Assembly: GCA_028583685.1 (NCBI GenBank)
Contig: JAMXIF010000003.1
Span: forward strand, 73,353,817 to 73,417,816
Direction: 5' to 3'
DNA length: 64,000 bases
Source: Petaurus breviceps papuanus
Taxonomy: Eukaryota > Chordata > Mammalia > Diprotodontia > Petauridae
Below the pieces are notes generated by a model. It worked only from the letters and a program-made list of their open reading frames with translations. It searched no databases and was not told where the DNA came from. Shown in pieces: positions 1-11,105 of the stretch. The position numbers and the translations under genes were made by a program. Position 1 is the stretch's first letter. Every line of letters begins with the position of its first letter.

Positions 1-24
1 ATTCCCCATCCCTGGAGAAGAACA

Positions 25-192
25 GAGCATCAGATTTGAAGTAAAAAATGTGGAGTTTTAACTCTGGTGCTAATAATTAATACCTATGTGATCTCAGACA
101 AATCAATTATCTGGCCCTCAGTTTTTCTTGTCTGTGAAATGAGGAAGTTAGACTGACTGATTATTAAAGTGCTTTCTAGTTCTGAGTCCCTT
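25..192 (+). repeat. Old CORE-SINE (MIR-like)
   Basis: The stretch reads through tgtgatctcagacaaatca, ccctcagttttt and gtctgtgaaatgagg to a 3' end typical of MIR-like SINEs (gtgctttctagttctga). The head is heavily decayed, so the 5' limit is approximate. Confidence 0.6.
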
Positions 193-231
193 GAGACCCA
201 TATTCTTGAGCACTTTAGTACTTCAAAGACA

Positions 232-292
232 TATAATTTCATCCATGTGGTACTCAGTGGTACTTAATAAATGTTTATTGATTGATCAATTG
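232..292 (+). repeat. SINE/L2-type 3' tail
   Basis: Short fragment ending in ggtacttaataaatgtttat and a TTGATTGA run, the shared 3' end of L2 and L2-dependent SINEs. The rest of the element is not visible. Confidence 0.5.
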
Positions 293-411
293 CTTCTACT
301 GACTCAGACAGCAATCCTTCTGTAACTTTGTAGATATCCTGCATCTTGAGCCCATCTGAACTTCTCTTGGCTAGTCTTCACATAATAGTCACACAATCCA
401 TCATCAGGTAT

Positions 412-669
412 CAGAGAGATAGGTGGTACAGTGGACAGAATGCTAGGCCTGCAGTCAGAAAGATCTGAGTTAAAATTTGGCCTCAAACCCTTATTAGCTG
501 TGTGACCTTAGACAAGTCACTTAGCCTTTGCTTGCCTCAGTTTACTCATCTGAAAAATTGGGATAATAATAGGACTTACTTTCCACAGTTGTGAGTATAA
601 AAGGAGATATTTGTAAAGTGCTTTGCAAACCTTAAAGTACTATAAAATGCTAGTTGTTGTTGTTATTAC
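412..669 (+). repeat. Full-length CORE-SINE
   Basis: Head gataggtggtacagtggaca, central gctgtgtgaccttagacaag and cctcagtttactcatctga, then ggataataatagg and a 3' end running into GTTGTTGTT repeats. All SINE parts are present in order. Confidence 0.9.
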
Positions 670-1127
670 TTGTTGTAAAATTTTCCAGCTAGGTAGAACT
701 GTCTGAGCTTTTGTTCTGTTTGTGTTTAAGAATCCAGCGGTTCTTTCATACTCTAATAAGGCATCAGGATGGAGCTTCCTTAGAGTCATCTTTCTCATAT
801 AAATGCATTGTAGATAGTTGCAGTTTAGGCCTTGAGAGCCAGGATGGGGAACAAGGAGAATGACAATGGAAGGTACGTGACCTGATAGAAGAACCCAAAG
901 AAGCTGGGGCCTCCTCTCTGATTAATCCATGATGGGTTTTCAGGGAAAAAAAAGCAGGATTTCAAGGGCTATTTGAATTATGGGATTGGGAGGTAGCTTG
1001 GGAATCTCCATGGGAAAAGCTTCCCAGATAATAGTCCCTTCCTAAATGATTTTTCTTTTTTCTGGAAAACTAGGCAGAAAAATTGTTTTGCCACAATAAA
1101 ACCCAAAGTGCCTCTTGATTTTCTGAG
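670..1127. other. No recognisable feature
   Basis: Low-copy-looking sequence with no open frame of note and no repeat that I recognise. Confidence 0.5.
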
Positions 1128-1350
1128 AAGGAAGCAAAATATAATGGACAGTACTGGATGTGGGCTGGATTCAAATCCTGCCTCTGACATCATGAGTAGC
1201 ATGGCATGGCCCTGTCAATCTTTGAACTATTTTTAGCTTCAGTTTCCTCATCTATAGAATGAAGATCATGACATCCAATAGTGCCTTCCTCAAAGGACTG
1301 TAGTGTGACTCCAATTAGAGAAAAAGCATCTAATGTACTGAAGTATTATA
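1128..1350 (+). repeat. CORE-SINE, diverged
   Basis: Recognised by ggattcaaatcctgcctctg (B-box region), cagtttcctcatctatag and a decayed 3' half. The left end is uncertain by tens of bases. Confidence 0.65.
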
Positions 1351-1587
1351 TGTGTCAGTAATTGATTTTTAAAAATTTATTTTATTTTCTATTCAGGGAA
1401 TGAAATAAGCATTTCCATAACACAGTACAACAAAAAAGATGCTTGAATATGAAAATGCAAGTCTGTCATGTACAAATTGCTATTCCTTCCAAATATACAT
1501 CAAAGTTATCATGCAAATTTAACTACTCATAATTATTAGTATATTAACTAATTAATAGTGCTATTAATACTAGTAATGGTATCTATA

Positions 1588-1850
1588 AGTTGAGGCAGCT
1601 AGGTGGTAAAGTATAGAGTACCGGGCCTGGAGTCAGGAAAACTCATCTTGCTGAGTTCTAATTTGGCTTCAGACCCTTACTAGCTGTGTGACCCTGGGCA
1701 AGTCACTTTACCCTGTTTGCCTCAGTTTCCTCATATGTAAAATGAGAAGGAAATGTCAAACCACTCCAGTATTTTTGCCAAGAAAACCGCAAAAGGGGTT
1801 GCGAAGAGTCCAATGTGTCTGAAATGACTGAACAATGGCAAACTATTCAC
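1588..1850 (+). repeat. RTE-tailed SINE
   Basis: tRNA-like head ggcagctaggtggtaaagta, central gtgtgaccctgggcaagtca, then the 3' module caaaccactccagtattttt and agaagg. That 3' module resembles the end of BovB/RTE LINEs, so RTE machinery probably mobilised this SINE. Confidence 0.85.
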
Positions 1851-2724
1851 TGGTTTGCTTTCCTTTAATGCCAGGATAGAACTTAACTGTCATTTATTAG
1901 GTTGTATCCTATTCTTTGTAAGAGGGATGCCACTATAGTTTGCCACAAAGTATAGACTAGCTTTAGGAAAACCAAGGCCTTTGCAGACTGAGCTTTTAGA
2001 ATTCTCACTGTCAGGGAGAAGAGGCTTGACTTAATGGCATTATCTCCATTTAGCCACAAGATGGGGTTTGAAGAACACGCTCAGCTTTGGAATGCTTGTT
2101 TCAGAAACCTCGGACTTCTTGAAGCAGAATCAGTCATCTCGACTGACTCATAGGAAGATCCAACCTACAGGAATGTTATTCATACACCCTGCTTTTTCTC
2201 CTATATATATATATGGAGAGAAGGAAGGGGAAAGATGCGCATTGAAGGAAGGGGAAAGATGCTCGTTCACCCTTGGTGGGAGGGAACTTTTCCTGCACTG
2301 GATTACAAATAATCTCTGGGAAAAGCAGTGAGAGACACTAATGCCCTCCTGGGCATTGTGCTGTGATTTAGCTGTAACTTTCCTGACTGCTAGAAGTGAC
2401 CAGAGCCACTGACTGGAGTGACTTGAATTTTGAATAGAATAAATCACTCTGAGCTTGAAAGGGTATTCACAGTGATTCATTTCTGTCAAAAAGGATCTCG
2501 GTGATGATTTAGTTTACTTTAGACATCTTCAAAAGAGTGGAAAACACCATTCTTTCATTTTCTCAACAATAGTTAGGAAATAGAATGGAGAGACAGAGAC
2601 CCAGGTTTTATTCTCGGTTTGTTTAAGTGATGCTATAGCAATTGGGCATTTCTTTGGTGACACAATATCCTGGCAGGTGCCCTTGAGCAAAATCCAGATG
2701 ATTTCAGAAAGGGCACTTGGTCTA
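1851..2724. other. Unassigned; weak LTR-like signs
   Basis: No gene is seen. Between about 2060 and 2490 there is a TATA-like run (ctatatatatatatgg near 2201), a near-perfect tandem copy of gaaggaaggggaaagatg (2221-2263) and an AATAAA near 2439. Their spacing resembles U3-R of an LTR, but no TG...CA ends with matching duplications could be found, so the LTR reading is weak. Confidence 0.3.
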
Positions 2725-3045
2725 CAATCAATAAATCCATAAGTCGATCAACAAGCATTTATTATGTATCTACTATGTGCTAAGCTCTGGGCTAGGCTAT
2801 GAAGATGTGAATTCAAAAGTGAGATGTCTAGTCCCTGCTTTCAAATAACTTATATTTTCTTGAGGGGATAGAAGAGGTTCCTAGATAAGATAAATATAAA
2901 GTTATTGGGAGAGAGGGACTAATAATAGGGAGAAATCAGGCAAGGACTTTGAAGGAGAAGCACTCAAAATGAGAAGCATTAAAGAGAGCTGGGGATTTCA
3001 GGAAGAAGAAAGGAGGTAGGCGAGAGCATTTCCTGCCTCATGAAT
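2725..3045 (+). repeat. L-rep fragment
   Basis: Starts with agcatttattatgtatctac and tgctaagctctgggc, followed by tagtccctgctttcaaataa. Further on are aaggactttgaaggag and agagcatttcctgcc, which match the body of this family in order. Confidence 0.6.
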
Positions 3046-3056
3046 AATAAAGTGAT

Positions 3057-3322
3057 AACCAACATTTATATATCATTTACTACATGCCAGGCACTCTGCT
3101 AAATGCTTTAGTATTATTATCTCATTTGATCCTTACCACAATTTTTTTTGGGGGTAGGAGCTAATGTTATCTCTATTATCAGATGAAGAAACTGAGGCAA
3201 ATGGAGGTCAAGTGACTTGCTCAGGGTCACATAACTACTAAGTATCTGAGTTTGGATTTGAACTCAGGTCCTTCTGACTCTTGGCCCAGCACTCTAACCA
3301 CTGCACCACCTAGCTGCCTTAA
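3057..3322 (-). repeat. Full-length CORE-SINE, antisense
   Basis: On the + strand it runs from ctacatgccaggcactctgc through tcatttgatccttaccac, gaaactgaggcaaa and cagggtcacataactac to gcaccacctagctgcc, which is the reverse complement of the SINE head. Confidence 0.9.
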
Positions 3323-3477
3323 AGGGGAAGAATTTTCCATGGGGACCTCCCAGGAGACTCTAGAGGCCCTAGAGATTTCCTTCTGTGTAGTACATTTTTG
3401 GAGTTGGTCAGGTTCAGTGACTTGTTGGAAGGCAATTCCCAACCAAAGTATAGTTCTGAGGGAGATTAATGATCCTG

Positions 3478-3672
3478 GCATGGCATTATGGATAGGGCAC
3501 TGAACTTGGAGTCAGGAAGACTTGGATTCAAATCCTATTTCACAGACTTACTAGATGTATGACTGCGGGTAAGTCATTTACCCTTGCCATGCCTTAGTTT
3601 CTTCATCTGTAAAGTGAGAAGGTTGGACTCAGTACCCTTCTCAAGTTGCTGCTCACTACAAATTTATGATCA
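3478..3672 (+). repeat. CORE-SINE
   Basis: Head ggcattatggatagggcact, tcaggaagacttggattcaa, ttcttcatctgtaaagtgag and ggttggactcagtacccttc. The 3' end is the variant ending in a short tail rather than ATT repeats. Confidence 0.8.
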
Positions 3673-4237
3673 TATGGTCTCTAGAGGTAGCAAGCACTTC
3701 CATGGTCCCTGTTCTCTTCACAATTTCTAAGGCCCTTTATTTTCCAGGGGGTCCTGAACTGAAAGAGACCCAGGAAACCAACCTCTTACCCCATACAGAG
3801 TGACTCCAAACCTCAGATAATGCCTAGGTCAACTCAGGGTATATAAAGGCCTTTGCACAGGGGTGGATTGATGGACAGCCGCCTCTGCTTTGGACATATG
3901 ATGGCCATTTTAGTTTTCAGTACTCTGGTCTACTTTAATTCTAGTATTTGTTTCATTGTATGCAAATTTGAGATACTTATAATCCCTGGCAATGAACGTC
4001 TGTGCTGTGCTGTCAAGATGTCAGTTCTATGAAAGAGGGAGGAATTATTATTTTACCCTTCAACCTTTTAACTGGTTGGAATATGTAGGATAGTTTCTAT
4101 TTCTGGGTGAGTAGGCTGAGCATGAGATGGAGTCAAAATGTCAAAATGGCTGGGTGTGCACATTGAAAAACTTGGTCAGGTTTTGTGAATCTTCAGCATA
4201 TTGAATTTCCATTCAATAGTCTTCTATTAAGAGCTTA
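3673..4237. other. No recognisable feature
   Basis: Low-copy-looking. A single gggtatataaagg motif (near 3838) resembles a TATA box, but it has no CpG island, downstream open frame or exon-like structure. Confidence 0.45.
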
Positions 4238-4425
4238 CTGCAGAGTAATATTCCATTATATTCATATGCCAGAGCTTATTTAACTATTCTTCAATCAATG
4301 GGCATTTATTTTGTTTCCAGTTTTATACTACCATAGAAGTGTTGTTCTAGCTATGGGGACTTTATTCTTATCATCCTTGGGATATATGCCTAGTAGTGTA
4401 AATTGGTGAAAATTAGTCTGACATT
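4238..4425 (-). mobile_element. L1 fragment, antisense
   Basis: The + strand reads gagtaatattccattatatt, tcttcaatcaatgggcattt and gggatatatgcctagtagtg, the reverse complement of the L1 ORF2 3' region. It covers part of the same L1 segment as the adjacent sense copy, so it is a separate insertion and not the inverted half of one event. Confidence 0.7.
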
Positions 4426-4429
4426 GGTG

Positions 4430-5640
4430 CAAAAGATGTATTGAATATAGGAGAGCAAATTAGAAGTTTTCTACAAGAATTGAGAGATAACAAGGATTTT
4501 AAATAGGTTTATGATTTTGATTATATAAAATTTAAAAAGGTTTTGCTTGAACAAAACCAATGTAGCCAATTAGAAGGAAAGCAGGAAACTGGGGAGAAAA
4601 GTTTTACAGCAAATTTCTGAGATAAAGGCCTCATTTCTCAAATATATAGAGAATTAAATAAAATTTATAAGAATATGATTCATTCTTCAATTGAGAAATG
4701 GTGAAAGGATAAGAATAGGCAGTTTTTGCCAGAAGAAATGAAAGTATCTACACTCATATGACTAAATACTCTAAATCACTATTGATTAGAGAAATGCAAA
4801 TTAAAACAACTCTGAGGTACTACCTCATCCCTATCAGATTGACTAATATGACAGAAAAAGAAAATGACAAATGTTGGAGGAGAGGTGGAAAAATAGAGGG
4901 ACATTAATACACTGTTGGTAGAATTGTGAACTGATCCAACCATTCTGGAGAGCAATTTAAAACTCTGCCCAAAGGGCTATAAAATTGTGTGTACCCTTTG
5001 ACCCAACAATACTACGACTAAATCTATTCCCAAAGAGATCAAAGAAAAAATGAAAAAGATCGATATGTACAAAAATATTTATAGTAGTTCTTTTTGTGTT
5101 GGCAAATAATCAACTGGAGAATGACTGAACAAGTTGTAGTATATGATTGTGATGGGATGCTATTGTGCTTTAAGAAAAGCAGGATGCTTTCAGAAAAAAA
5201 CTGGAAAGACCTACATGAACTGATACAAAGTGAAATGAGCAGAGCAGAAGGAACAGTAACAGCAATATTGTGTGATAATCAATTGTGAGTGACATCTATT
5301 CTCAACAATACAATGATCCAAGATAGTTCTGAAGGACTTATAATGAAAAAAAATGCTATCCTTCTCTGGAGAAAGAACTGATGGAGTCTGACTGCGGATT
5401 GAAGCAGACTTTTTTTTTTAACTTTCTTTATTCTTCTTGTTTTTTCTGATTTACATTTTCTTTTGCAACATGGCTAATATGGAAATGTTTGACATAATTG
5501 CACATGTATAATCTATATCAAATTGCTTGCCTTCTCAATGCATGCAGGAGGTGCTGGAGGAATGGAGAGAATTTGGAACAAAAAACTTTCTTTTTAAATG
5601 TCAATTTCTTTGTTTACATGTAATTAAAAAAATAAAAATA
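4430..5640 (+). mobile_element. L1 LINE 3' end (ORF2 C-terminal part and 3' UTR)
   Basis: This is a 5'-truncated L1 in sense orientation. It carries the conserved L1 stretch gagaaatgcaaattaaaaca, followed by a tacactgttggta block and accctttgacccaacaatac, all typical of the ORF2 C-terminal region. An open frame at 5094-5288 (64 codons) keeps the ORF2-like segment WKDLHELIQSEMSRAEG. The rest is broken by stops and frameshifts. The 3' UTR has tgcacatgtataatctatat and ends in an A-rich tail near 5630. It lacks endonuclease and RT domains and is inactive. Confidence 0.85.
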
Positions 5641-6085
5641 GTTTTTGTTTGCAGCCAATTTACTAGATAATCTGGTGCAGACATGAGATATGGAGCCTGT
5701 GGGAGCACTTTTGTGACCCCATGGAACCTTCCCTATTTTTTGGAGACAGCTATTTAGAGCAGGAGTTTCAGTTGTTCCACATAGGACTTTCTTTCTATAG
5801 CTGAGATCTTGGATTCGGGGATATTCTTGCTATTTTATCTCTTGGGACAGCATTTTTAATTGTTGAGTTCTTTTTTTTTTTCTTCATATGTCTCTTTGTG
5901 GATCTCTTAAAATTCATGATTGAGACTTTTGTTCTACTTAGCACTCAAAAGGCTCATTGAAACAACTCAAAAAAAATTCTCTTTTCTTTCTTTGCTATGT
6001 AATGTGACTTGATGGTTAAGGTTTTGTAGAAAAATTCAACTTCTCCACTGAATGAGTATATTTAAACAACTATCACAGGACAATA
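5641..6085. other. No recognisable feature
   Basis: AT-rich sequence with a T10 run near 5870. No repeat is recognised and no coding signal is seen. Confidence 0.45.
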
Positions 6086-6250
6086 AGATAATATATTTAG
6101 AGCTGGAAGGAACCTTAAAGATCAATGTGTCTCATCCCATCATTTTACAAATGAGGAAACTGAGGCACAATGTGGTTAAATGACTTATCCAGAGTAAGAA
6201 AGCTAGTTAGCATATTTGTCTTTGAGCTAAAATTCTCACCAAATTCAATT
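6086..6250 (-). repeat. CORE-SINE, antisense, head missing
   Basis: The + strand shows agctggaaggaaccttaaag, catcattttacaaatgagga, aactgaggcacaatg and tgacttatccagagta, in reverse-complement order of a SINE. Confidence 0.75.
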
Positions 6251-6251
6251 C

Positions 6252-6512
6252 AATTCAATAAACATCTCTTAAATACCTTCTGAATGCCAGGCACTGTATA
6301 GGTCTTGGGGATTTAAAGACGAAAATGAAACTGTTTGCTTTTAAGGACCTTATATTTTCCTGGAGGTGTCAGGGAGGAATAACTATAGCTTGTACACATA
6401 AAAGGACACATAAGGTAATTAAAAGTCAGTATAATTAACAACTGTGAGCCAGTAAAAATCTATTAAGCAGCTACTGTGTGCCAGACACTGAGCTAAGCAA
6501 GAAGGTATGGGA
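6252..6512 (+). repeat. Two L-rep head fragments
   Basis: First piece (about 6252-6420): ctgaatgccaggcactgtat and ttggggatttaaag. Second piece (6448-6512): ctactgtgtgccagacactg. Each is a separate truncated head copy. Confidence 0.55.
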
Positions 6513-6884
6513 AGAAATTAATGTGTCTTTCATTAGAATCCTGGTCTGATGCCTCATTGTTTTATATAAATTATCCTGGGTTCTTGAATGCTGCAACAAT
6601 GAAAAGGATGTTTTGGAAGGTCCTGTCCCCTAGGAAAGATTTAAAATATGGGCCTGCTATGAACTTATTCTCTGTCATTTCAGGTCCAGTGTAATTAAAT
6701 TTGGAGAAGGTCTTCACTGGTCTGGTTTTGAGAGGTGACTTTTTCTGGTCACAGAAATACTTATTGTAGAAATAATGTTGTAGTGGGCATGTGACTGGTG
6801 GGGGTGGAGTTAATATCCACTTTGATTAAATCTTGGGTCTTTTAAATCACAGTGTCCTTGGGGATCAAGGATCTAGTCAAGGTC
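6513..6884. other. No recognisable feature
   Basis: Nothing recognised between the L-rep heads and the CR1/L3 relic. Confidence 0.45.
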
Positions 6885-7480
6885 ACACCTTGAAAAAATA
6901 TTCCTCTACAATGTGACCAGACATCTTATCATTTGTTTGAATATCTCCAACAAGAGGAGACTTAACTACTTTATTATTAGTACATATTCCCCTAAATGAA
7001 GCTTGCATTTTTCTCCTTGGGAACTAATCTATTGCCCCTACCTAATTCTATCCTCTGGGGCAAAGAAGAACCAGTCTATTCATTCTACCATGTGACATCC
7101 CTTCAATGACCAGGAGAGAGCTATTGGGTCCTTTCTAATCTTTTCTTTTAATTAAATATCTCCAGTTTCTTCAATTGACTCTCACATGACATGATCTCAA
7201 GGCTCTTCGTTATCATCGCTTCCCTTCTCTAAATACTCTTGAGTTTATCAATGTCCTTCCTAAAGTGTGGCATCTTGTAATAAGACTAATACTCAACATG
7301 TGGTCTGACCAATGCCAAGAACAGCATCTTCATCACCTCTCTAGTACTAGATATTATGCAGCCTAAGATTGAATTAGGTTTGTTTGGCTGTCATATCAAA
7401 CTGTTGATTTTTATTGAGCTGGCAGCCCAGTAAAAAACAAACAAATCGATGTTCTTTTAGTCCTATGGGCATGGTAAATA
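6885..7480 (-). mobile_element. CR1/L3 LINE relic, antisense
   Basis: The + strand carries signatures I know from antisense mammalian L3/CR1: gagtttatcaatgtccttcc, taaagtgtggcatcttg, caacatgtggtctgaccaat and tatgcagcctaagattgaat, then a tcatatcaaactgttga block, in the expected order. This is the C-terminal part of ORF2 and flanking 3' sequence. It is ancient and broken, with no useful open frame. Confidence 0.75.
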
Positions 7481-7688
7481 TAATCTTTTTTTTCAAGGAG
7501 ATATCTATGTAGATTTGGTTTATTGAATGCAGGCTCCCAAGATAGAACAAAGCCACTGTCAAGATACTCCTGATTTTTTTATCTAGAGATTCCAGATGGT
7601 GAATGGACTTGAGATCATGCCATATGATGATTATTTGGGGGGACTGGGGAGTTTATTCATCACTATTGCTATAGCATAGTTTGAGGGG

Positions 7689-7715
7689 AAGGGAGAGAGA
7701 GAGAGACAGAGAGAC

Positions 7716-7746
<31 letters not shown>

Positions 7747-7767
7747 CAGAGAGACAGAGAGAGACAC

Positions 7768-7802
<35 letters not shown>

Positions 7803-7872
7803 CAGAGTGAGACAGAGAGAGAGAGAGAGAAATAGAGAGACAGAGAGACTGAGAAAGAAACAGAGAGAGAGC
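7689..7872. repeat. GAGACA/GA microsatellite
   Basis: About 180 bp of interrupted GAGACA, GACAGA and GA units, purine-only on the + strand apart from the C residues. It gives an artefactual Arg/Glu-rich open frame. Confidence 0.95.
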
Positions 7873-8085
7873 CTTGAAGTTAGGAAGACCTGGGTTCAGA
7901 TCTTGCCTCTAATACATAATGACTGTGTCCCCTCCAGTGAGTCAATCAGTCTCAGTACTTTGCTTTTGTGAAGACTATATTTCAGAGAATATGCCTGACT
8001 ACATTTGTTAAGGAAATTTTCTTGCCTGAGGGTTCCTTATCAAAAAGTCATAGGTAAAATATCTATGTCATTACCAATTGAGATA
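7873..8085 (+). repeat. CORE-SINE variant
   Basis: B-box-like gacctgggttcagatcttgc, then gactgtgtcccctcc and a 3' half with gaaattttcttgcctgaggg, the SINE form whose 3' half includes a ttcctcacctgggagttcc-like segment. Its left end abuts the microsatellite. Confidence 0.7.
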
Positions 8086-8087
8086 AA

Positions 8088-8145
8088 TTTTTTAAGGTGC
8101 TTAGCACAGTGCTTGGCATACAGTAGGCACTTAATAAATGCTTGT
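8088..8145 (+). repeat. SINE/L2-type 3' tail
   Basis: Reads gtgcttagcacagtgcttgg and gtaggcacttaataaatgc, a clear L2-type end without the body. Confidence 0.7.
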
Positions 8146-8249
8146 TTCTTCCCTCCCTCCTTCATCTATTATTAATGTTAGGAAGGTTTAATAATTTCTA
8201 TAAAAATTGCTATTGAAATGCCCTAAAATTTGGGGAATAGTTTCATAAA

Positions 8250-9190
8250 CAATTTTGGGAGAAATTTTGGTTTTGAATGACCCTAAATGGGAGCAATCTT
8301 GATATGAGTGGTAGCAGTTGGAACAGAAGAACAGTTTGTGAAGGTAGAATAGACACCCTCACAACTAATCGGTTATGATGAGGGTGGAAAAGTCAGAGTT
8401 GAGTCTGAGGTGTCAAGCACAGACAACCAAGAGAAGTGGGCCACTACTGTAAAAAATTGGAATTCAAGAGGAATTATAGGTTTGGGGAAAATATCATGAG
8501 ACAATTTTGAATGTATTGATTTTTTTTAATATCACCAAGTAAATATAGTCATTTGGCAGTTATAAATGAAAGTTTAGTGCTCAGGAGAAAAGTCAGGACT
8601 GAAGATACAGGTATGGTACTTATTAATATAAAGATGATAAAACTGGGAATGAGGAATAAGATTGTTAAGGGAGAGAGGGGAAGCAAAGAAGACAACTAAA
8701 GTCAGAGCCTCGGGCAGCACCCACATTTCAGGCCCATTAAGAAGGAGTAAATAGAGCCAGTGACAGAGACAAAAAAGGAACAGTTAGCAAACTAGGGACA
8801 GAACAAGTGAATGAAATGTTAAGGAAGACAAGACAGTATGAAGTATCTAGAAGATAGGGAATGGCCAAGAGTGTCAAATGGTACAGAGAGGTCAAGGCAG
8901 ATGAGAATTGAGAAAGGGCCATGAGATTTAGGGATTAGGAATTCATTGGTGACCTTTGAAAAAGCAATTTCTGTCGAATTATGAGTAGGTGGTGAGAAAA
9001 GGGAAGTTGAAATTTTAAATTACTCTTTTTAAGAAGCTTATCAGTGGAAGGGTGCAGAAATTGGACAGCAGCTCAAGGCACTGGCAAGGTGGAATGGAGA
9101 TTGTTAATTTTATTTTAAGGGTAGAGCAAAGCTGAGCAAGTTTGTAGTCAGAGGTGAAGGAGTATGCAGAAAGGGAACAATTGAAGATTC
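8250..9190. repeat. L-rep, distal body
   Basis: The order of blocks matches other L-rep bodies in this window: a gagcctcgggcagcaccc block, gtgtcaaatggtacagaga, gtcaaggcagatgagaattg and cattggtgacctttgaaaaa. It is diverged, the borders are soft and there is no coding potential. Confidence 0.5.
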
Positions 9191-9194
9191 AAGA

Positions 9195-9393
9195 GAAAGG
9201 ATCATAGATCTCGAGCTGGGAGTGATATCAGAGGCCATCTAATCCAACCATCTCACTTTAGAAATGAGGAAATTAAGGCTGTTGGAGGTTAAGTGACTTG
9301 TCCAGTGTTATAATATTATCTAAGCAAGGGATTTGAACCAAGTCTGCTGACTTCAGAGCCTCTCATAGCCTTCATTCCACTGTGCTTCCTGAT
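9195..9393 (-). repeat. CORE-SINE inserted into the L-rep
   Basis: The + strand reads ggccatctaatccaaccatc, aatgaggaaattaaggc, gttaagtgacttgtccagt and tccactgtgcttcc. L-rep sequence lies on both sides, so the SINE is younger than its host. Confidence 0.8.
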
Positions 9394-9394
9394 T

Positions 9395-9740
9395 GGTGAA
9401 TTCCCAAACCAGGATGAAGAACATGGAAGTAAGGGCACAAATGGAGGGACACTGGGGGAGGGGGAAAGTTAGAAGTGATGCCTATGTAGAAGGTGCTTCA
9501 GATGAGTTTTGAAGGACAGTAGGGCTTCTAAGAGGTGGAACTACATTCCAGAAATAAGGAAGGACAGTATAAAGGTACATATAGGAAAATGGAGTGTTAT
9601 AAAAGGCGAAGTAAATTAAGACCAGATTGTGAAGGGTTTTGAATACCAAACAGAAGAGTTTATATCTGAAACTGAGGTGATTTGGAGTGATTAGAGTTTA
9701 CTAAGGTAAGACAGTCACATGTGCTTTAGGAAAATCACTT
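9395..9740. repeat. L-rep, central body
   Basis: Contains agttttgaaggacagtaggg, attgtgaagggttttgaata, ccaaacagaagagttta and ctttaggaaaatcacttt, matching the L-rep bodies near 22.4 and 59.1 kb. Confidence 0.55.
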
Positions 9741-9741
9741 T

Positions 9742-9920
9742 GCCTGAAAGTCTTCTCTTTCTCCTCAAACATTCCTAGAGTACTTTGACTAGTGTCTTTT
9801 CCCTTCATCACTCTCAACCTTGTACTATATTTATCTGTGTACATGTAATATGTCTCCTGCCCTAATAGAATATACCCTCTAGAACAGGCACTTAATAAAC
9901 ATATTGACTTGAGTTGAATT
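9742..9920 (+). mobile_element. L2-like 3' end
   Basis: A tatatttatctgtgtacatg block and aggcacttaataaacatatt, a shortened L2 3' end in sense orientation. Confidence 0.5.
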
Positions 9921-9974
9921 GTCTTGCTTATCTTGGAAATAATGGAAAGCATACATATGAGGGCACAAAGGACT

Positions 9975-10118
9975 TTCACTCTTTCCTTCAGTTCTCTAAC
10001 TTTATGCCCCTGTCTGTCTGTTCATGTTCTCTTTTTCTCTTTTTGTCTCTCTCTCTCTCTTCCTTTACCCCCTATCTCTTCCCTCTCCCTCTCTCTGTCT
10101 CTCTGTCTTCTGGCAACC
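9975..10118. repeat. CT-rich low-complexity tract
   Basis: Mixed TCTCTC, CTGTCT and CCCTCT units. It gives spurious Leu/Ser-rich frames. Confidence 0.8.
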
Positions 10119-10974
10119 ATATTGGAGGAATCATCTGTATTTCCTTTCTGTGATGGGGAGAAGAAGACTTAGACTAATCTCTCATCCCTTTCTCTGAGAT
10201 GATTTGTGATCTCTTATCAAAATATGTCCAGATAGGTCTAGGACAAATATTAATTTGGAAAAAATTTTATCTTTCTCGTAGGACTCCTGGTGAATCTTTT
10301 ATTTCTGGTGATATCCAACCAATATCTCTTGGCCTACTTCCTTCTTGCTTTGTGTAGTATCTATTCTACACTAGGTGTGTAGTTTCTGTTGGGGTAATAG
10401 TCTGTACTAGGCATGTGAGTATATCATGTAGTTTTCCTTGTCTAACACACATCCAATTCTCATATCAGAAAAAAAAAAACCCAACATGTTGATAGTTTTA
10501 CTCCCATAAGAGATGCAATCCTTGGTTAGAAAGGGCTTTTCCTCTAGAGGAAGAGATTCCTTGTCCCAGGTGCCAAACATATTGGACAGTACTATGAAAT
10601 AATACTTTCAGATTTACTTTTTTTTTTTTACCTCAACTTGCTGATCACTGAAGATAACCTTGCTTTCATCATTCTGATTTAAGACTAGAAAGTCCACATA
10701 GCTTGCTGCTAAATTTTTCCTTGGGAATAGTGGTCTCCAGAACCCATTGCAGTGGAACTTTCTATAGAAACCCTACAGGATTGTGTGGGCCCAGCACATC
10801 GGAGTATTTTGATAACCCCCACATTCTTTGTGATTGCCATTGATATGAACCTGAGCAAGAACAATAGTCAAGTCTACAGGGCAAAGTTATTGTCTCCCAA
10901 TGGCTTCACATGCTCCTAGTCTTTCACATGTATGCAGGACTGGCAAATTCCCTTTCATTCACTCCCCCATTCCC
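10119..10974. other. No recognisable feature
   Basis: Low-copy-looking sequence with an A12 run near 10470 and a T10 run near 10618. No exon-like structure was seen on either strand. Confidence 0.45.
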
Positions 10975-11105
10975 TCTGCTTTAGGCAATGTGAGCATTAT
11001 TCTCCCCATTCTAAAATTAGGAAAATTAAGCTTGGGGAGATTAAGGAACTTGCTCAGGTTTTTATAGCTAATAAATGTTGAAGTCTTCTGATTTGAAGAA
11101 CAATT
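10975..11105 (-). repeat. Old SINE fragment, antisense
   Basis: The + strand has gagcattattctccccattc, gcttggggagattaagg and aacttgctcaggtttttata, a decayed reverse-complement SINE. Confidence 0.45.

Noticed and set aside
3830-3860. TATA box (gggtatataaagg) as a gene promoter
   Set aside because: No CpG island, exon or downstream open frame. A lone AT-rich word is expected by chance here.
4238-5640. 5'-inverted L1 (twin-priming) product
   Set aside because: The antisense piece covers the same L1 region as part of the sense piece (around 5071-5180), so they are two separate insertions.
7681-7971. Arg/Glu-rich 96-codon frame
   Set aside because: Translation of the GAGACA microsatellite.
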